Part shown: positions 1 to 8,332 of the stretch, one piece after another
Layout of the letters: every line of letters begins with the position of its first letter
Numbering within the stretch: the first letter of the stretch is position 1
Origin: Armatimonadota bacterium
GTDB lineage: Bacteria; Sysuimicrobiota; Sysuimicrobiia; Sysuimicrobiales; Humicultoraceae
DNA: 64,000 bases
Direction of reading: 5' to 3'
Assembly: GCA_031459855.1 (NCBI GenBank)
Contig: JAVKHP010000001.1
Span: 1,222,059 to 1,286,058, forward strand
Position numbers and translations under genes: made by a program
Notes under the pieces: generated by a model
What the model was told of the DNA's origin: nothing
What the model saw: the letters and a program-made list of their open reading frames with translations, nothing else
Databases searched by the model: none

Positions 1-1
1 G

Positions 2-460
2 GCAGCCACGTTCTGGGTGCAGCGCCGTGAGGTGGAGTTCTGGACCGGCTACGGTGCCGGCGAGCCCTGGCACCAGCGTTTCCTGAGCGACCGGTTCACC
101 GAGGAGCTGGGAGACCTGCAGGTGCACGGCCGGCTGAAGGTCGTCGAGGGCGTGCTGGAACCGCTGCCCGGTGTGCGGCTGGAGTGGGTGGGCGGGCACT
201 CGCCGGGGATGCAGATCGTGGTGGTGGAGACCGCCAGGGGGCCGTTCGTCATCGCCAACGACGCCCTGACGACCTACCGCAACCTGCGCGACTGGATGCC
301 CCCGGCAATTCACCTCTGCAGCGTCGCGGAGTGCCTGGACGCCATGCGGCGCATTCGAGCGCTGTGCGACGGCGACGAGAGCCGGCTGTGCCCGGGCCAC
401 GACGGCGAGGTCTGGCGCCGCTTCCCCGAGGTGGCGCCGGGTGTGTACCGGCTGGCGTAG
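2..460 (+). CDS. Metallo-beta-lactamase-fold hydrolase, AHL-lactonase-like (C-terminal part)
   Basis: The frame is open from the first bases of the window, so the N-terminus, including the HxHxDH metal motif, lies outside. The visible 152 residues carry GGHSPG (the HxxG metal-ligand region), then VIANDA at the place of the bridging-Asp strand, and a late CPGHD motif that gives the last metal-binding His. This pattern and the GxHxPGMQ wording resemble the N-acyl homoserine lactonase group of zinc hydrolases, which open lactone rings, but other esterases of the fold look alike. It ends 228 bases before the convergent DNA ligase. Confidence 0.75.
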   Translation, partial: AATFWVQRREVEFWTGYGAGEPWHQRFLSDRFTEELGDLQVHGRLKVVEGVLEPLPGVRLEWVGGHSPGMQIVVVETARGPFVIANDALTTYRNLRDWMPPAIHLCSVAECLDAMRRIRALCDGDESRLCPGHDGEVWRRFPEVAPGVYRLA

Positions 461-616
461 GCGGTCACGCGCAACCGCGGCCCCACCATCGCCGTCCGCG
501 GCGCTGCGGGTGGCCCTGCCGCGCTGCCGACGGGGTGATCGCCCCCCCGGGCTACGGATAGTGTGCAGCGTGCGGTGCGGTCAGCCGTTTCCGCCGACGG
601 GGTGTCGTCGCCGGGA

Positions 617-702
617 GCTCAGGATGCGGCTCGACGAGATGCGCGAGTCACCCGGCACCGTGGCCGACAGGGTGGTCGTCGCGCGGGCTCAGGATGCGGC
701 TC
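617..702. repeat. Short direct repeat around the 3' end of the ligase gene
   Basis: The 16-base word GCTCAGGATGCGGCTC occurs at 617-632 and again at 687-702, exactly 70 bases apart. The right copy contains the stop codon and last codons of the ATP-dependent ligase; the left copy lies in the downstream gap. This looks like the remnant of a small tandem duplication of the gene end. Confidence 0.6.
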
Positions 703-2431
703 TCTTCAGGCGCTCCCGGTACATGGCGAGGAGCTCGGCCACCGTGGTGGCGTCGGTGGGGCCCTTGTCGTCCCGCACGCGCACGAACCGCGGGAACCGA
801 ATGGCGAGCCCCGCGCCCGCCCGGACGGCTCCCCACCCCGCGGTGTGGATGGGGCTCAAGGTGATCTCCGCGCCGATCACCTCGAACACCAGCGCCGGTT
901 CGACCCACCGGTCGGGGACCAGACGACTGTCGACCCGGGCGGGGCGCTCGGGCCGCAGGTGCGGGCGCAAGAGATCGGGCAGCGTGCGCAGGAACTCGTC
1001 GGTGAACCCCGAGCCGAGCTTGCAGACCGTGGGGAACGTGCCCGACGGCGCATCGTAGGCGGCCATGAGCAGCGCGCCGTAGGTGCCGGCGCGGCGGCCG
1101 CGCCCGTGTAGCGCCCCGACGACGACCAGGTCGACCGTGTCGGTCAGCTCGCTGCGGTACTCGCGCTTGAACTTGATCCACAGCCACCCGCGGGCGCCGG
1201 CCTGGTAGACACCGCCCGCCGCCTTGCAGATCAGGCCCTCGCAGCCATCGGCGACGGCCTGCTGGAAGAACTCCTCGAGGGCCTCCACCGACGTCACTTC
1301 GCGTCCGGTGGCGAGGTGGAACCGGTCGTTGGGGGCGATGGTCCGCTCGAGCCGCCGCCGCCGCTCACTGTACGGCTGCTCGGTTAGATCCTGGCCGTCG
1401 ACGTAGAGCAGGTCGAACGCGTACACGGCTGCAGGCAGCGCGGCCATCGCTTCCTCGATACCGTACTTGCGGCGGCGGCGCATCAGGTCCTGGAAGGGGC
1501 GCAGGTCGCCGGTGTCGGGGTCGACAGCCACGACCTCGCCCTCCAGGATGGCGTCCTTCGCCTTGACGTGACGGCGCACCAGGGCCACGACGTCGGGGTA
1601 CTGGGTGGTGATGCGTTCCAGCCGGCGCGAGTAGAGCTCGACCTGGGTGCCCTGCTTGTGGATCTGCAGCCGCTCGCCGTCGTACTTGTACTCGGCCGCG
1701 CAGCGGCCGCCGAGCTTGGCCAGGATCTCGCGGGGATCGGCGAGCCGCTCGGCCAGCATCGGGCGGATCGGCTTGCCCACCACGACATGGACCTTGCGCA
1801 CGGCAGCCAGCCCGCCCCGCGCCACCGTGGCGGCCACGTAGCCGAGGTCGGAGGTGAGGTTGTAGGCGCGCTCCAGCGCGGTGCGGGCGGGGCGGCCGCC
1901 GCCGAACACCTCCGCCAGCGCGTCCAGCACCGTCATGTCGCCGACGCCCAGGCGCAACTTGCCGGTCACGGTGCGCACCAGGTACTTGGCTTCCAGGGGT
2001 GTGGCCCGGCGCAGCAGGTCGGCGATGGCGGCGAGCTTGGCGGCCTGCGCGCCCTTGCCCGTGGCGCGTGCTGCGGCTTCCAGCGTCTTGTGGACGTGCT
2101 CGACCGTGAGGGCCGGTCCGGCAGGACGCACCCGCTCGAGCAGCGCCTCGGCCACCGTGCCGAGGTCTCCGGCGCGGGCCAGGCGCCGGGCGACTTCCTC
2201 GGGCGCCACACCTGCGGCCTGGGCCACGGCCCGCACCGCCAGCTTCTCGGCTACGCCGACGTCGAGGCCGGCAAAGCCCGGGGCGAGCTGGCCCTGGGTG
2301 AGGTAGACGACCAGGGGGAGCACGCGTTTGGGCGTCGCGCGGAACAGGTCGGCGAGCAGGCGCGTCATAGCCAGCCGCGCGGTGGTGGCCTCGATGCGGG
2401 CGTAGGCCTCGGCCAGCTCCCGGTAGCGCAT
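689..2431 (-). CDS. lig: ATP-dependent DNA ligase (archaeal/eukaryal type)
   Basis: A 580-residue protein of the size of archaeal ATP-dependent ligases, which seal 3'-OH/5'-phosphate nicks through an AMP-lysine intermediate. An N-terminal helical DNA-binding domain spans about residues 1-210. The adenylation motif EYKYDGER follows with the acceptor lysine at about K249. Later come EGEVVAVD (motif III region), AFDLLYVDG, EGLICKAAGGVYQAGARGW (motif IV region) and WIKFKREY (motif V). The C-terminal OB-fold is present. The ATG is preceded by AAGGA. It is divergent from the alkyltransferase gene at 2530, which suggests a shared repair context. Bacteria normally also have a NAD-dependent ligase for replication, so this one is probably a repair enzyme (inference). 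Confidence 0.95.
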   Translation of the reverse strand: MRYRELAEAYARIEATTARLAMTRLLADLFRATPKRVLPLVVYLTQGQLAPGFAGLDVGVAEKLAVRAVAQAAGVAPEEVARRLARAGDLGTVAEALLERVRPAGPALTVEHVHKTLEAAARATGKGAQAAKLAAIADLLRRATPLEAKYLVRTVTGKLRLGVGDMTVLDALAEVFGGGRPARTALERAYNLTSDLGYVAATVARGGLAAVRKVHVVVGKPIRPMLAERLADPREILAKLGGRCAAEYKYDGERLQIHKQGTQVELYSRRLERITTQYPDVVALVRRHVKAKDAILEGEVVAVDPDTGDLRPFQDLMRRRRKYGIEEAMAALPAAVYAFDLLYVDGQDLTEQPYSERRRRLERTIAPNDRFHLATGREVTSVEALEEFFQQAVADGCEGLICKAAGGVYQAGARGWLWIKFKREYRSELTDTVDLVVVGALHGRGRRAGTYGALLMAAYDAPSGTFPTVCKLGSGFTDEFLRTLPDLLRPHLRPERPARVDSRLVPDRWVEPALVFEVIGAEITLSPIHTAGWGAVRAGAGLAIRFPRFVRVRDDKGPTDATTVAELLAMYRERLKRAAS

Positions 2432-2529
2432 GGCAGGTCCTTCCCATGCAAGAGTTCAGCCATGGGCCGCAGAAAACCCTGCAGCGGACAGGGACGGAGG
2501 GACCCGTGCGTCTGGGAGGAGTGAGGGCT

Positions 2530-3204
2530 ATGACCGACGCGAAGCGCCCGCACCGCGTGCTGGCGCGTGACGCGACAGGCGACCGGCGGAGCGCACCCGA
2601 CGTGCGAATCCGATTCACCACGCTCGGCGTGCCCCTGGGCCGCCTGCTGATCGCCGCCACCGACCGCGGCGTGTGCGCGGTGCGGATGGGCGACAACGAC
2701 GCTGCGCTGACGCGGGGGCTGGCGCGGGAACACCCGCACGCGACGCTCGTGCGCGACGATCGCGGGCTGCGCCAATGGGCCCGCGCCGTCCTGACCTACC
2801 TCAGGGGCCGGCGGCCGCACCTGGCGCTCCCCCTGGACGTGCGCGGCACGGCGTTCCAGCAACGGGTGTGGCGGGCACTGCAGCGCATCGGGTATGGCGA
2901 GACCCGCACCTACGGGCAGATCGCGCGGGCCGTCGGCGATTCCAGGGCCGCCCGCGCCGTCGCCCGTGCGTGCGCCACGAACCCGGTGGCGCTGGTCATC
3001 CCCTGTCACCGCGTGGTGCGCGGCGACGGCCAGCCCGGCGGGTACCGATGGGGTGCGCGGCGGAAGCGCTGGCTGCTGGCCCGCGAGGCCATGAGGCGCC
3101 GCGGTCGCGGTGTAGCGTTCCAACGCGCTGGCATGCACAGCGGCGCCGGGGGCGCGCCCGCGCTCAGCGCCCGCAGGACGTCGTCGCAGGACTTCGCCAC
3201 TTGA
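2530..3204 (+). CDS. ogt: Methylated-DNA--protein-cysteine methyltransferase (Ada/Ogt C-terminal type)
   Basis: This suicide repair protein moves the alkyl group from O6-alkylguanine to its own cysteine. The acceptor motif PCHRVV is present with C159 (counting from the chosen start), and the preceding helix-turn-helix region reads TYGQIARAVG. An N-terminal ribonuclease-H-like domain is present at about residues 20-95. An in-frame ATG exists at 2446, but the ATG at 2530 follows GGAGG at a good distance and gives a 224-residue product; the 28 earlier residues do not look like protein. It is divergent from the ligase. The last 30 or so residues beyond the catalytic domain are a low-complexity tail. 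Confidence 0.93.
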   Translation: MTDAKRPHRVLARDATGDRRSAPDVRIRFTTLGVPLGRLLIAATDRGVCAVRMGDNDAALTRGLAREHPHATLVRDDRGLRQWARAVLTYLRGRRPHLALPLDVRGTAFQQRVWRALQRIGYGETRTYGQIARAVGDSRAARAVARACATNPVALVIPCHRVVRGDGQPGGYRWGARRKRWLLAREAMRRRGRGVAFQRAGMHSGAGGAPALSARRTSSQDFAT

Positions 3205-3255
3205 GTGCGGTAGAGAGACGGTAGCCTGGCATCTCACACCCGCCGAGGAGTCTGC

Positions 3256-4593
3256 ATGGAGACGCGCACCACCACCGCGTTGATCCAGACCGATCAGGCG
3301 CACCTGATCCACCCTCTGCACCATCCGGCCGACCACGCGCCGCCGCTGGTCTTCGTGGAAGGGCAGGGGGCCGTGCTGCGCGACGCCGATGGGCGCGAGT
3401 TCATCGACGGCCTCGCGTCGCTGTGGAACGTCAACGCCGGCCACGGCCGCGCGGAACTGGCCGAGGCCGCCGCCGCGCAGATGCGTCGGCTGGCCTTCGC
3501 CTCGAACTACGTGGGGTTCACCAACGAGCCCGCGGTGCGGCTGGCCGAGCGACTGCTCCAGCTGGCCTACCCCAACCTCTCGGGCGTCTACTTCACCACG
3601 GCCGGCGCCGAGTCCAACGAGGCGGCGTTCAAGACGGCGCGGTACTACTGGAAGCGGCGGGGGCTGCCCACCAAGACCAAGATCATCGCCCGCATCCACG
3701 CCTACCACGGCGTCACGCTAGCGGCGATGAGCGCCACCGGCATGGCGTCGTATCACACGATGTTCGCGCCCACGGTCCCGGGCTTCGTGCACGTCCTGCC
3801 CTCGTACCCGTACCGGTACCCCGGCTCGATGGCCGAGGCGCTGGAGGAGGCGATCCTGCGCGAGGGGCCCGACCAGGTGGCGGCGTTCATCGCCGAGCCG
3901 GTCATGGGTGCGGGGGGCGTGATCCCGCCGACACCCGACTACTTCCCCAAGGTGCGCGAGATCTGCGACCGCTACCAGGTGCTGTTCATCGCCGACGAGG
4001 TCATCACCGGCTTCGGGCGGACGGGCCGCTGGTTCGCGCTGGGCCACTGGGGTGTGCAGCCCGACATCGTGAGCTTCGCCAAGGGCGTGACCAGCGCGTA
4101 CCTGCCGCTGGGTGGCATCATGGTGTCGCGGGCGATTCACCAGGCGATCCTGGACGCGCCGCCCGCGGAGCGCTTCATGCACGCGGCGACCTACTCGGGC
4201 CACCCGGTGTGCTGTGCCGTGGGGCTCCGCAACCTGGAGATCTTCGAGCGCGAAGGGCTGGTGGACCGGGCGGCGGCCATGGGGCGCCGGTTGCTGGCAG
4301 GTCTGGAGAGCCTGCGCGAGTTCCCCGTCGTCGGGGACGTGCGCGGCCTGGGGCTCATGGCCGGCGTGGAGCTCGTCGAGGACCGCGCGGCCAAGACCCC
4401 GGCCGTAGGCCTGGGTGCCCGCGTGCTGGCCGAGGCCCGCGCCCGGGGGCTCGTCACCCGCGTGCGGCCGGGCCAGACGGGCGACTATCCCATCGGCGAC
4501 ACCATCTGCCTGGCCCCTCCCCTGGTCATCACCGAGGCGCAGGTGGACCGGATCGTGGAGATCCTGCGGGAGTCGATTCGCGCGGTGCTCTGA
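3256..4593 (+). CDS. Class III aminotransferase (omega-amino acid:pyruvate type)
   Basis: A 445-residue PLP enzyme. It carries the class III signature FIADEVITGFGRTG, followed by the PLP lysine at K276 in SFAKGVTSAYLPLGG. The substrate-loop features (N-terminal HPLHHPADHAPPLVF, then LWNVNAGHGRAELAEAAAAQ) are those of beta-alanine/putrescine/taurine:pyruvate transaminases, which turn omega-amines into semialdehydes. The exact amine donor cannot be read from sequence. The start follows GAGGAG. It is convergent with the aminotransferase at 4726-6108 and separated from it by a hairpin. Confidence 0.9.
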   Translation: METRTTTALIQTDQAHLIHPLHHPADHAPPLVFVEGQGAVLRDADGREFIDGLASLWNVNAGHGRAELAEAAAAQMRRLAFASNYVGFTNEPAVRLAERLLQLAYPNLSGVYFTTAGAESNEAAFKTARYYWKRRGLPTKTKIIARIHAYHGVTLAAMSATGMASYHTMFAPTVPGFVHVLPSYPYRYPGSMAEALEEAILREGPDQVAAFIAEPVMGAGGVIPPTPDYFPKVREICDRYQVLFIADEVITGFGRTGRWFALGHWGVQPDIVSFAKGVTSAYLPLGGIMVSRAIHQAILDAPPAERFMHAATYSGHPVCCAVGLRNLEIFEREGLVDRAAAMGRRLLAGLESLREFPVVGDVRGLGLMAGVELVEDRAAKTPAVGLGARVLAEARARGLVTRVRPGQTGDYPIGDTICLAPPLVITEAQVDRIVEILRESIRAVL

Positions 4594-4622
4594 AAGCTCG
4601 GCGCCGCCGGCTGTCCCGCATC

Positions 4623-4638
4623 GGCGCTCCGCAGCGCC
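4623..4638. terminator. Hairpin between convergent aminotransferase genes
   Basis: A perfect 6-bp stem (GGCGCT/AGCGCC) with a CCGC loop lies 30 bases after the stop of the upstream gene. There is no U-tract, as is usual in such GC-rich DNA. The position between convergent genes suggests a bidirectional transcription-end element. Confidence 0.35.
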
Positions 4639-4725
4639 AGGTGCGGGCCTGCGGACCGGATCTGCGCCGTGGAGATCACGAGGTGGACCGCACCGGTCTG
4701 ACGCCGGGGCTGCCGGGCGACCGTC

Positions 4726-6108
4726 TCAGCGCACTGCGGCCATGATGCGGTCGACGACGCGGCGCGCCGCCGTCAGCGCCTCGTTCACCTCGTCCGGGCC
4801 CATGGGCAGGCTCGTGGCCATCATGCCGCGGGGCGCACAGAAGACGCCTTCCAGCAGCAGGCCCAGGTGGAAGGCGGCGGTCAGGACGCGGTCGGCCGTG
4901 CGGGCCGCGCGGACGTTGACCACCTCGGCGTCGGTGAACAGGACGGTGAGCAGCGACCCGATGCCCGTCACGCGGGCGGGAAGCCGTGCCTCGTCGAACA
5001 GGGCCTGCAGCCCCGCGCGCAGCGTCTCGCCCGTGCGGTTGCACCGCGCGATCGCCTCGGGCGTCAGCAGCCGCAGGCCCGCGATCCCGGCGGCGACCGT
5101 GACGGGGTTGGCGTTGAACGTCCCCGACTGTGCCAGCGCCCCCGGCCGGCGGGGGTCGTAGAGATCCATGATCTCCCGGCGGCCGCCAAACGCGCCCACC
5201 GGAAAGCCGCCGCCGATGATCTTGCCCAGCACCGTCAGATCGGGGCGCACGCCGAACAGGCCCTGAGCGCCGTGGTAGTCGAGGCGGAAGCTGATCACCT
5301 CGTCGAAGATCAGCACGATGCCGAGCTCCGCGGTGATGGCGCGCAGGAACGGGAGGAACCCCTCTTGCGGCGGAATCGTGCCCGCCACGCCCTGGACCGG
5401 TTCCACGATCAGCGCGGCGATCTCCCCGGCCTGTGCGCGCAGCGTGGCCTCCACGGCTGCGGGGTCGTTGAACGGGACCACCAGGACGTCGCCGGCGACG
5501 CCGGCAGGGATGCCCGGACCCTCGGGGACCGCCACCGGCCGGCTGGCCGGGCCGGCGCGGACGGGGTCGGACTGCACGCTGATCGCCACCGCATCGTACG
5601 AGCCGTGATAGCCGCCTTCCATCTTGACGATCTTGTCGCGACCGGTGAACGCCCGGGCCGCGCGGATGGCGTGCATCGCGGCTTCCGTGCCCGAGTTGGC
5701 GAACCGGATGCGCTCGACCGACGGCAGGCGCGCGCAGAGCATCTCGGCCAGGGTGAGCTGCGCGGGGGTGGGCGCGGCGAACCCCGTGCCCTGTGCGATC
5801 TGGGCGCTTGCGGCGGCGACGATCTCCGGATGGGCGTGTCCCCAGATCATCGCGGTGTAGTTGCCGAGCAGGTCCAGGTACGTGTGCCCGTCGACGTCAG
5901 CGATCCGGCAACCCTCGCCGCGGGTGATGAACACGGGGAACGGCTCGTAGTGCGTGACCGTGCGCGTGTCGCCACCGGGCAGGGATTCCCGGGCATGCGC
6001 GGCCAGGGCCGCGGATCGCGGGTGGCGGCGGACGTACTCGTCCACGATCTGCGCGTGCGCGCGGGCCGCTGCACGGGCCAGGGGCGTGGGGCCGGTACGA
6101 TTGGGCAT
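4726..6108 (-). CDS. Class III aminotransferase, glutamate-1-semialdehyde aminomutase-like
   Basis: A 460-residue PLP protein with the order seen in glutamate-1-semialdehyde 2,1-aminomutases: SLPGGDTRTVTHYEPFPVFITRGEG near the N-terminus, FANSGTEAAMHAIRAARAFTGRDKIVKMEGGYHG in the cofactor-phosphate region, LIFDEVISFR with the PLP-ring Asp, and the Schiff-base lysine K296 in LGKIIGGGFPVGAFGG. The heme-pathway HemL is the closest textbook relative. The isolated position and the variant N-terminus fit the many GSAM-like enzymes of secondary amino acid metabolism equally well, so no hemL symbol is given. The ATG at 6108 is preferred; the frame stays open upstream without protein-like composition. 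Confidence 0.85.
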   Translation of the reverse strand: MPNRTGPTPLARAAARAHAQIVDEYVRRHPRSAALAAHARESLPGGDTRTVTHYEPFPVFITRGEGCRIADVDGHTYLDLLGNYTAMIWGHAHPEIVAAASAQIAQGTGFAAPTPAQLTLAEMLCARLPSVERIRFANSGTEAAMHAIRAARAFTGRDKIVKMEGGYHGSYDAVAISVQSDPVRAGPASRPVAVPEGPGIPAGVAGDVLVVPFNDPAAVEATLRAQAGEIAALIVEPVQGVAGTIPPQEGFLPFLRAITAELGIVLIFDEVISFRLDYHGAQGLFGVRPDLTVLGKIIGGGFPVGAFGGRREIMDLYDPRRPGALAQSGTFNANPVTVAAGIAGLRLLTPEAIARCNRTGETLRAGLQALFDEARLPARVTGIGSLLTVLFTDAEVVNVRAARTADRVLTAAFHLGLLLEGVFCAPRGMMATSLPMGPDEVNEALTAARRVVDRIMAAVR

Positions 6109-6361
6109 ACTGGAAGGTTCTGGGCTCGCCCCTGCTTCCCCTATCGGGGCTTCCCTCCCGGGTGCTGCAGGATGCCGGGGCATTTGTGCCTGCGGTCGCG
6201 ACCGCGTCTGAGGCGCGACGGCGTCTGGGGATGAGGCGTACCGGGGAGTCTGCGCACGCCGGGTGCGACTCCCTGTGGGACCAGACCAACGGGGCGCTCG
6301 TACTCCGTCTGGGGCTGGTGAGTGCGCACGATGGACGTACGCGTCCGACGGACCGTCCGGG

Positions 6362-7195
6362 TCATGGCCCGCGGGTGTCTGCTGCGCGGGCATCGCGCGC
6401 CGCGCGCCTGGCCTGGCGCAGTGGCTCGGGCGTCAGCGCGGGGCCCACGAGGGCCAGCACCACCGTCGCCGCCACGTCGGGATCGGTGCGCCAGGCCGCA
6501 TGCACCGCCAGCGGTCGCACGCCCGGGCGCACGCGCAGCCAGTAGCCCACGTGCTCCCCGTCGAGCAGCAGCGGGCTGCGCGCGCCCGGCGTGTCGGCGG
6601 GTGCGGCGCCGGAGGCCAGCAGCGGCCTGCTGGTCACGCCGATCGTCGGCAGGTCGAGTCGTGCCCCAAGATGGAGCGCGAGGCCCGCGCGGCGTGGGTG
6701 GTCGCGGCCGGTGGCGTTGACCAGGAGGACCTGCGGGCGCAGCCGCAGGGCTCGGACGGCCGCTTCCAGCAGCGGGCCCTCCCGCAGCGCCAGCAACCCG
6801 GGTTCGTACGGTGCGCCGGCCGCGCCGCGGACCGCCGCGGCGTCGACCAGGCGGCCGTCGGCAAGCAGCGCAGCACCAGCCCATCCGGCGTCGCCCGCCT
6901 GGCCGCGGCCCGTCTTGCCGCGCGCGAAGCACACAAAGCACCCCGCCGCCATCCGCACGCCGCTGGGATCGGGCAGCCAGGGTGCCGGCGTGGCCCTGGC
7001 GAGCGCCTCTTGTGCGGCCACCAGGTCCGCGGACGTGCGTGGCCATGGCCCCGGTTCAGGCCACGCGGACTCGGCCACCGACCACGAAGGCTCCGGCAGG
7101 GGCGGTGGCAGGAGGTCGTCGAGGACGGCGAGCCGGGCGCGGCCAGGCCGCCGATCGCTGGCCTGCGGTCCGCAGGGTGGCAGGGTGTTGCGCAT
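6362..7195 (-). CDS. Endonuclease V-like protein with altered active site
   Basis: A 277-residue protein whose second half follows endonuclease V (deoxyinosine nuclease) closely: YEPGLLALREGPLLEA, HPRRAGLALHLGARLDLPTIGVTSRPL and a late VHAAWRTDPDVA. Two catalytic positions differ. The strand normally reading AG-x-D-V-x-F is AGCFVCF, so the first metal Asp is Phe. The Asp of the DGHGxxHPR motif is Asn (VNATGRDHPR). The Glu of REGP and the His of HPRR remain, and the usual lysine after TIGVA is missing. The first 80 residues are an extension not found in short bacterial EndoV. It is probably a non-nuclease nucleic-acid-binding paralogue or an enzyme with changed chemistry. No clear ribosome binding site is present. 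Confidence 0.75.
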   Translation of the reverse strand: MRNTLPPCGPQASDRRPGRARLAVLDDLLPPPLPEPSWSVAESAWPEPGPWPRTSADLVAAQEALARATPAPWLPDPSGVRMAAGCFVCFARGKTGRGQAGDAGWAGAALLADGRLVDAAAVRGAAGAPYEPGLLALREGPLLEAAVRALRLRPQVLLVNATGRDHPRRAGLALHLGARLDLPTIGVTSRPLLASGAAPADTPGARSPLLLDGEHVGYWLRVRPGVRPLAVHAAWRTDPDVAATVVLALVGPALTPEPLRQARRAARDARAADTRGP

Positions 7196-7337
7196 GGCGT
7201 CGTCAAGATTACTCTACGCGCCCGTGGCCGCGCCGCGCACGACGCAGGGTGGACGCTGCATGCCGACGGTGGTGGCCCGGCGGACGGCCTGGCAGCGCGG
7301 CCCGGTACGCAACACGGTTGGAAGGGACTGGACGTCC

Positions 7338-8096
7338 GTGCCCCGACGCCCGGCCGATGCCATCAAAGTGGGCTGCTGCGGGTTTCCCCGTCGGCTCGAA
7401 GAGTACGCCCGGCATCTGGACGCCGTGGAGGTGCAGCAGACGTTCTACCGGCTGCCCCGTCTGCAGACGGTGGAACGCTGGCGGGCGCGCGTGCCGCCCT
7501 CGTTCACGTTCACCCTCAAGGCGTGGCAGCTCGTCACCCATCCGCCGACCAGCCCCACGTACCGGCGGCTGGGACGCGCGATCCCCGAGTCCCGGTGGGA
7601 CCGCTACGGGTTCTTCGCGCCCAGCGACGAGGTGGCCGAGGCGTGGGCCCAGACGCTGGTGGTGGCGCGGGTGCTGCAGGCCCCCGTCGTGCTCGTCCAG
7701 TGCCCGGCCAGCTTTGTGCCCACGCGGGTGCACGTCGCGCGCTTGCGGCGGTTCTTCCGCACCGCGCCGCGCGACGGGCTGGCGATCGCCTGGGAGCCGC
7801 GCGGCGACTGGCCGCCCACGCTGGTGGCCCGTCTGTGCCGCGAGCTGGGGCTGATCCACTGCGTCGATCCCCTGGCCGATGCGAGCCGCCACGGCCGGCC
7901 TCACTACTTCCGCCTCCATGGCCGCACGGGCTACCGGTACCGCCACACCGACGACGACCTGGCGATGGTGGCCGCGGCCTGCCGCGGGCCGGCGTACGTC
8001 TTCTTCAACACCATCGCCATGTGGGACGACGCGCTGCGCTTCCGACGGCTGGTCGACGACGCCGGGGGTGCGCCCCACCGGGCGAGGGACCGGTGA
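7338..8096 (+). CDS. DUF72 family protein (YecE-like TIM-barrel)
   Basis: A 252-residue protein of the DUF72 family. The N-terminal strand reads KVGCCGFPRR in place of the more usual IGTSGWSY. Then come YARHLDAVEVQQTFYRLP, FTFTLKAWQLVTHPPTSPTYRR, IAWEPRGDW, HYFRLHGRTGYRYRH and YVFFNTIAMWDDALRF, which match the family in order. The family folds as a TIM barrel and has no established reaction. The GTG at 7338 follows GGAAGGGA and starts right before the first barrel strand; an in-frame ATG at 7260 would add 26 residues. It is divergent from the endonuclease V-like gene. Confidence 0.85.
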   Translation: MPRRPADAIKVGCCGFPRRLEEYARHLDAVEVQQTFYRLPRLQTVERWRARVPPSFTFTLKAWQLVTHPPTSPTYRRLGRAIPESRWDRYGFFAPSDEVAEAWAQTLVVARVLQAPVVLVQCPASFVPTRVHVARLRRFFRTAPRDGLAIAWEPRGDWPPTLVARLCRELGLIHCVDPLADASRHGRPHYFRLHGRTGYRYRHTDDDLAMVAAACRGPAYVFFNTIAMWDDALRFRRLVDDAGGAPHRARDR

Positions 8097-8215
8097 CGGC
8101 TCCCCGCCCGGTGGCGGTCCGCCACGCCCGAGCGGCGCCGCACGGGCGGCGCACGACGGGGTGGCGCAGCGATGACCCTCACCCGTCGCTGTCGGCAGAG
8201 CAGGAGGTTGCCGCG

Positions 8216-8332
8216 GTGTGGGTAATGGGTCAGGACGTGGGCCGGCGTGCGCTGGCCGACGCCAGCCCCGCGAGCGCCGCTGCTGTCCGACGGACGGCGA
8301 TGCGAGATCACGGCCCGGGGGGAGACCGATGA
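8216..8332 (+). CDS. Possible small leader ORF coupled to the beta-propeller gene
   Basis: A 38-codon frame begins with GTG eight bases after AGGAGG (8202-8207). It ends in a TGA that overlaps the ATG of the next gene as ATGA. The product begins MWVMGQDVGRR and has no recognisable domain. The good ribosome binding site and the stop-start overlap are the only evidence. In DNA this GC-rich such frames also arise by chance. Confidence 0.25.
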   Translation: MWVMGQDVGRRALADASPASAAAVRRTAMRDHGPGGDR

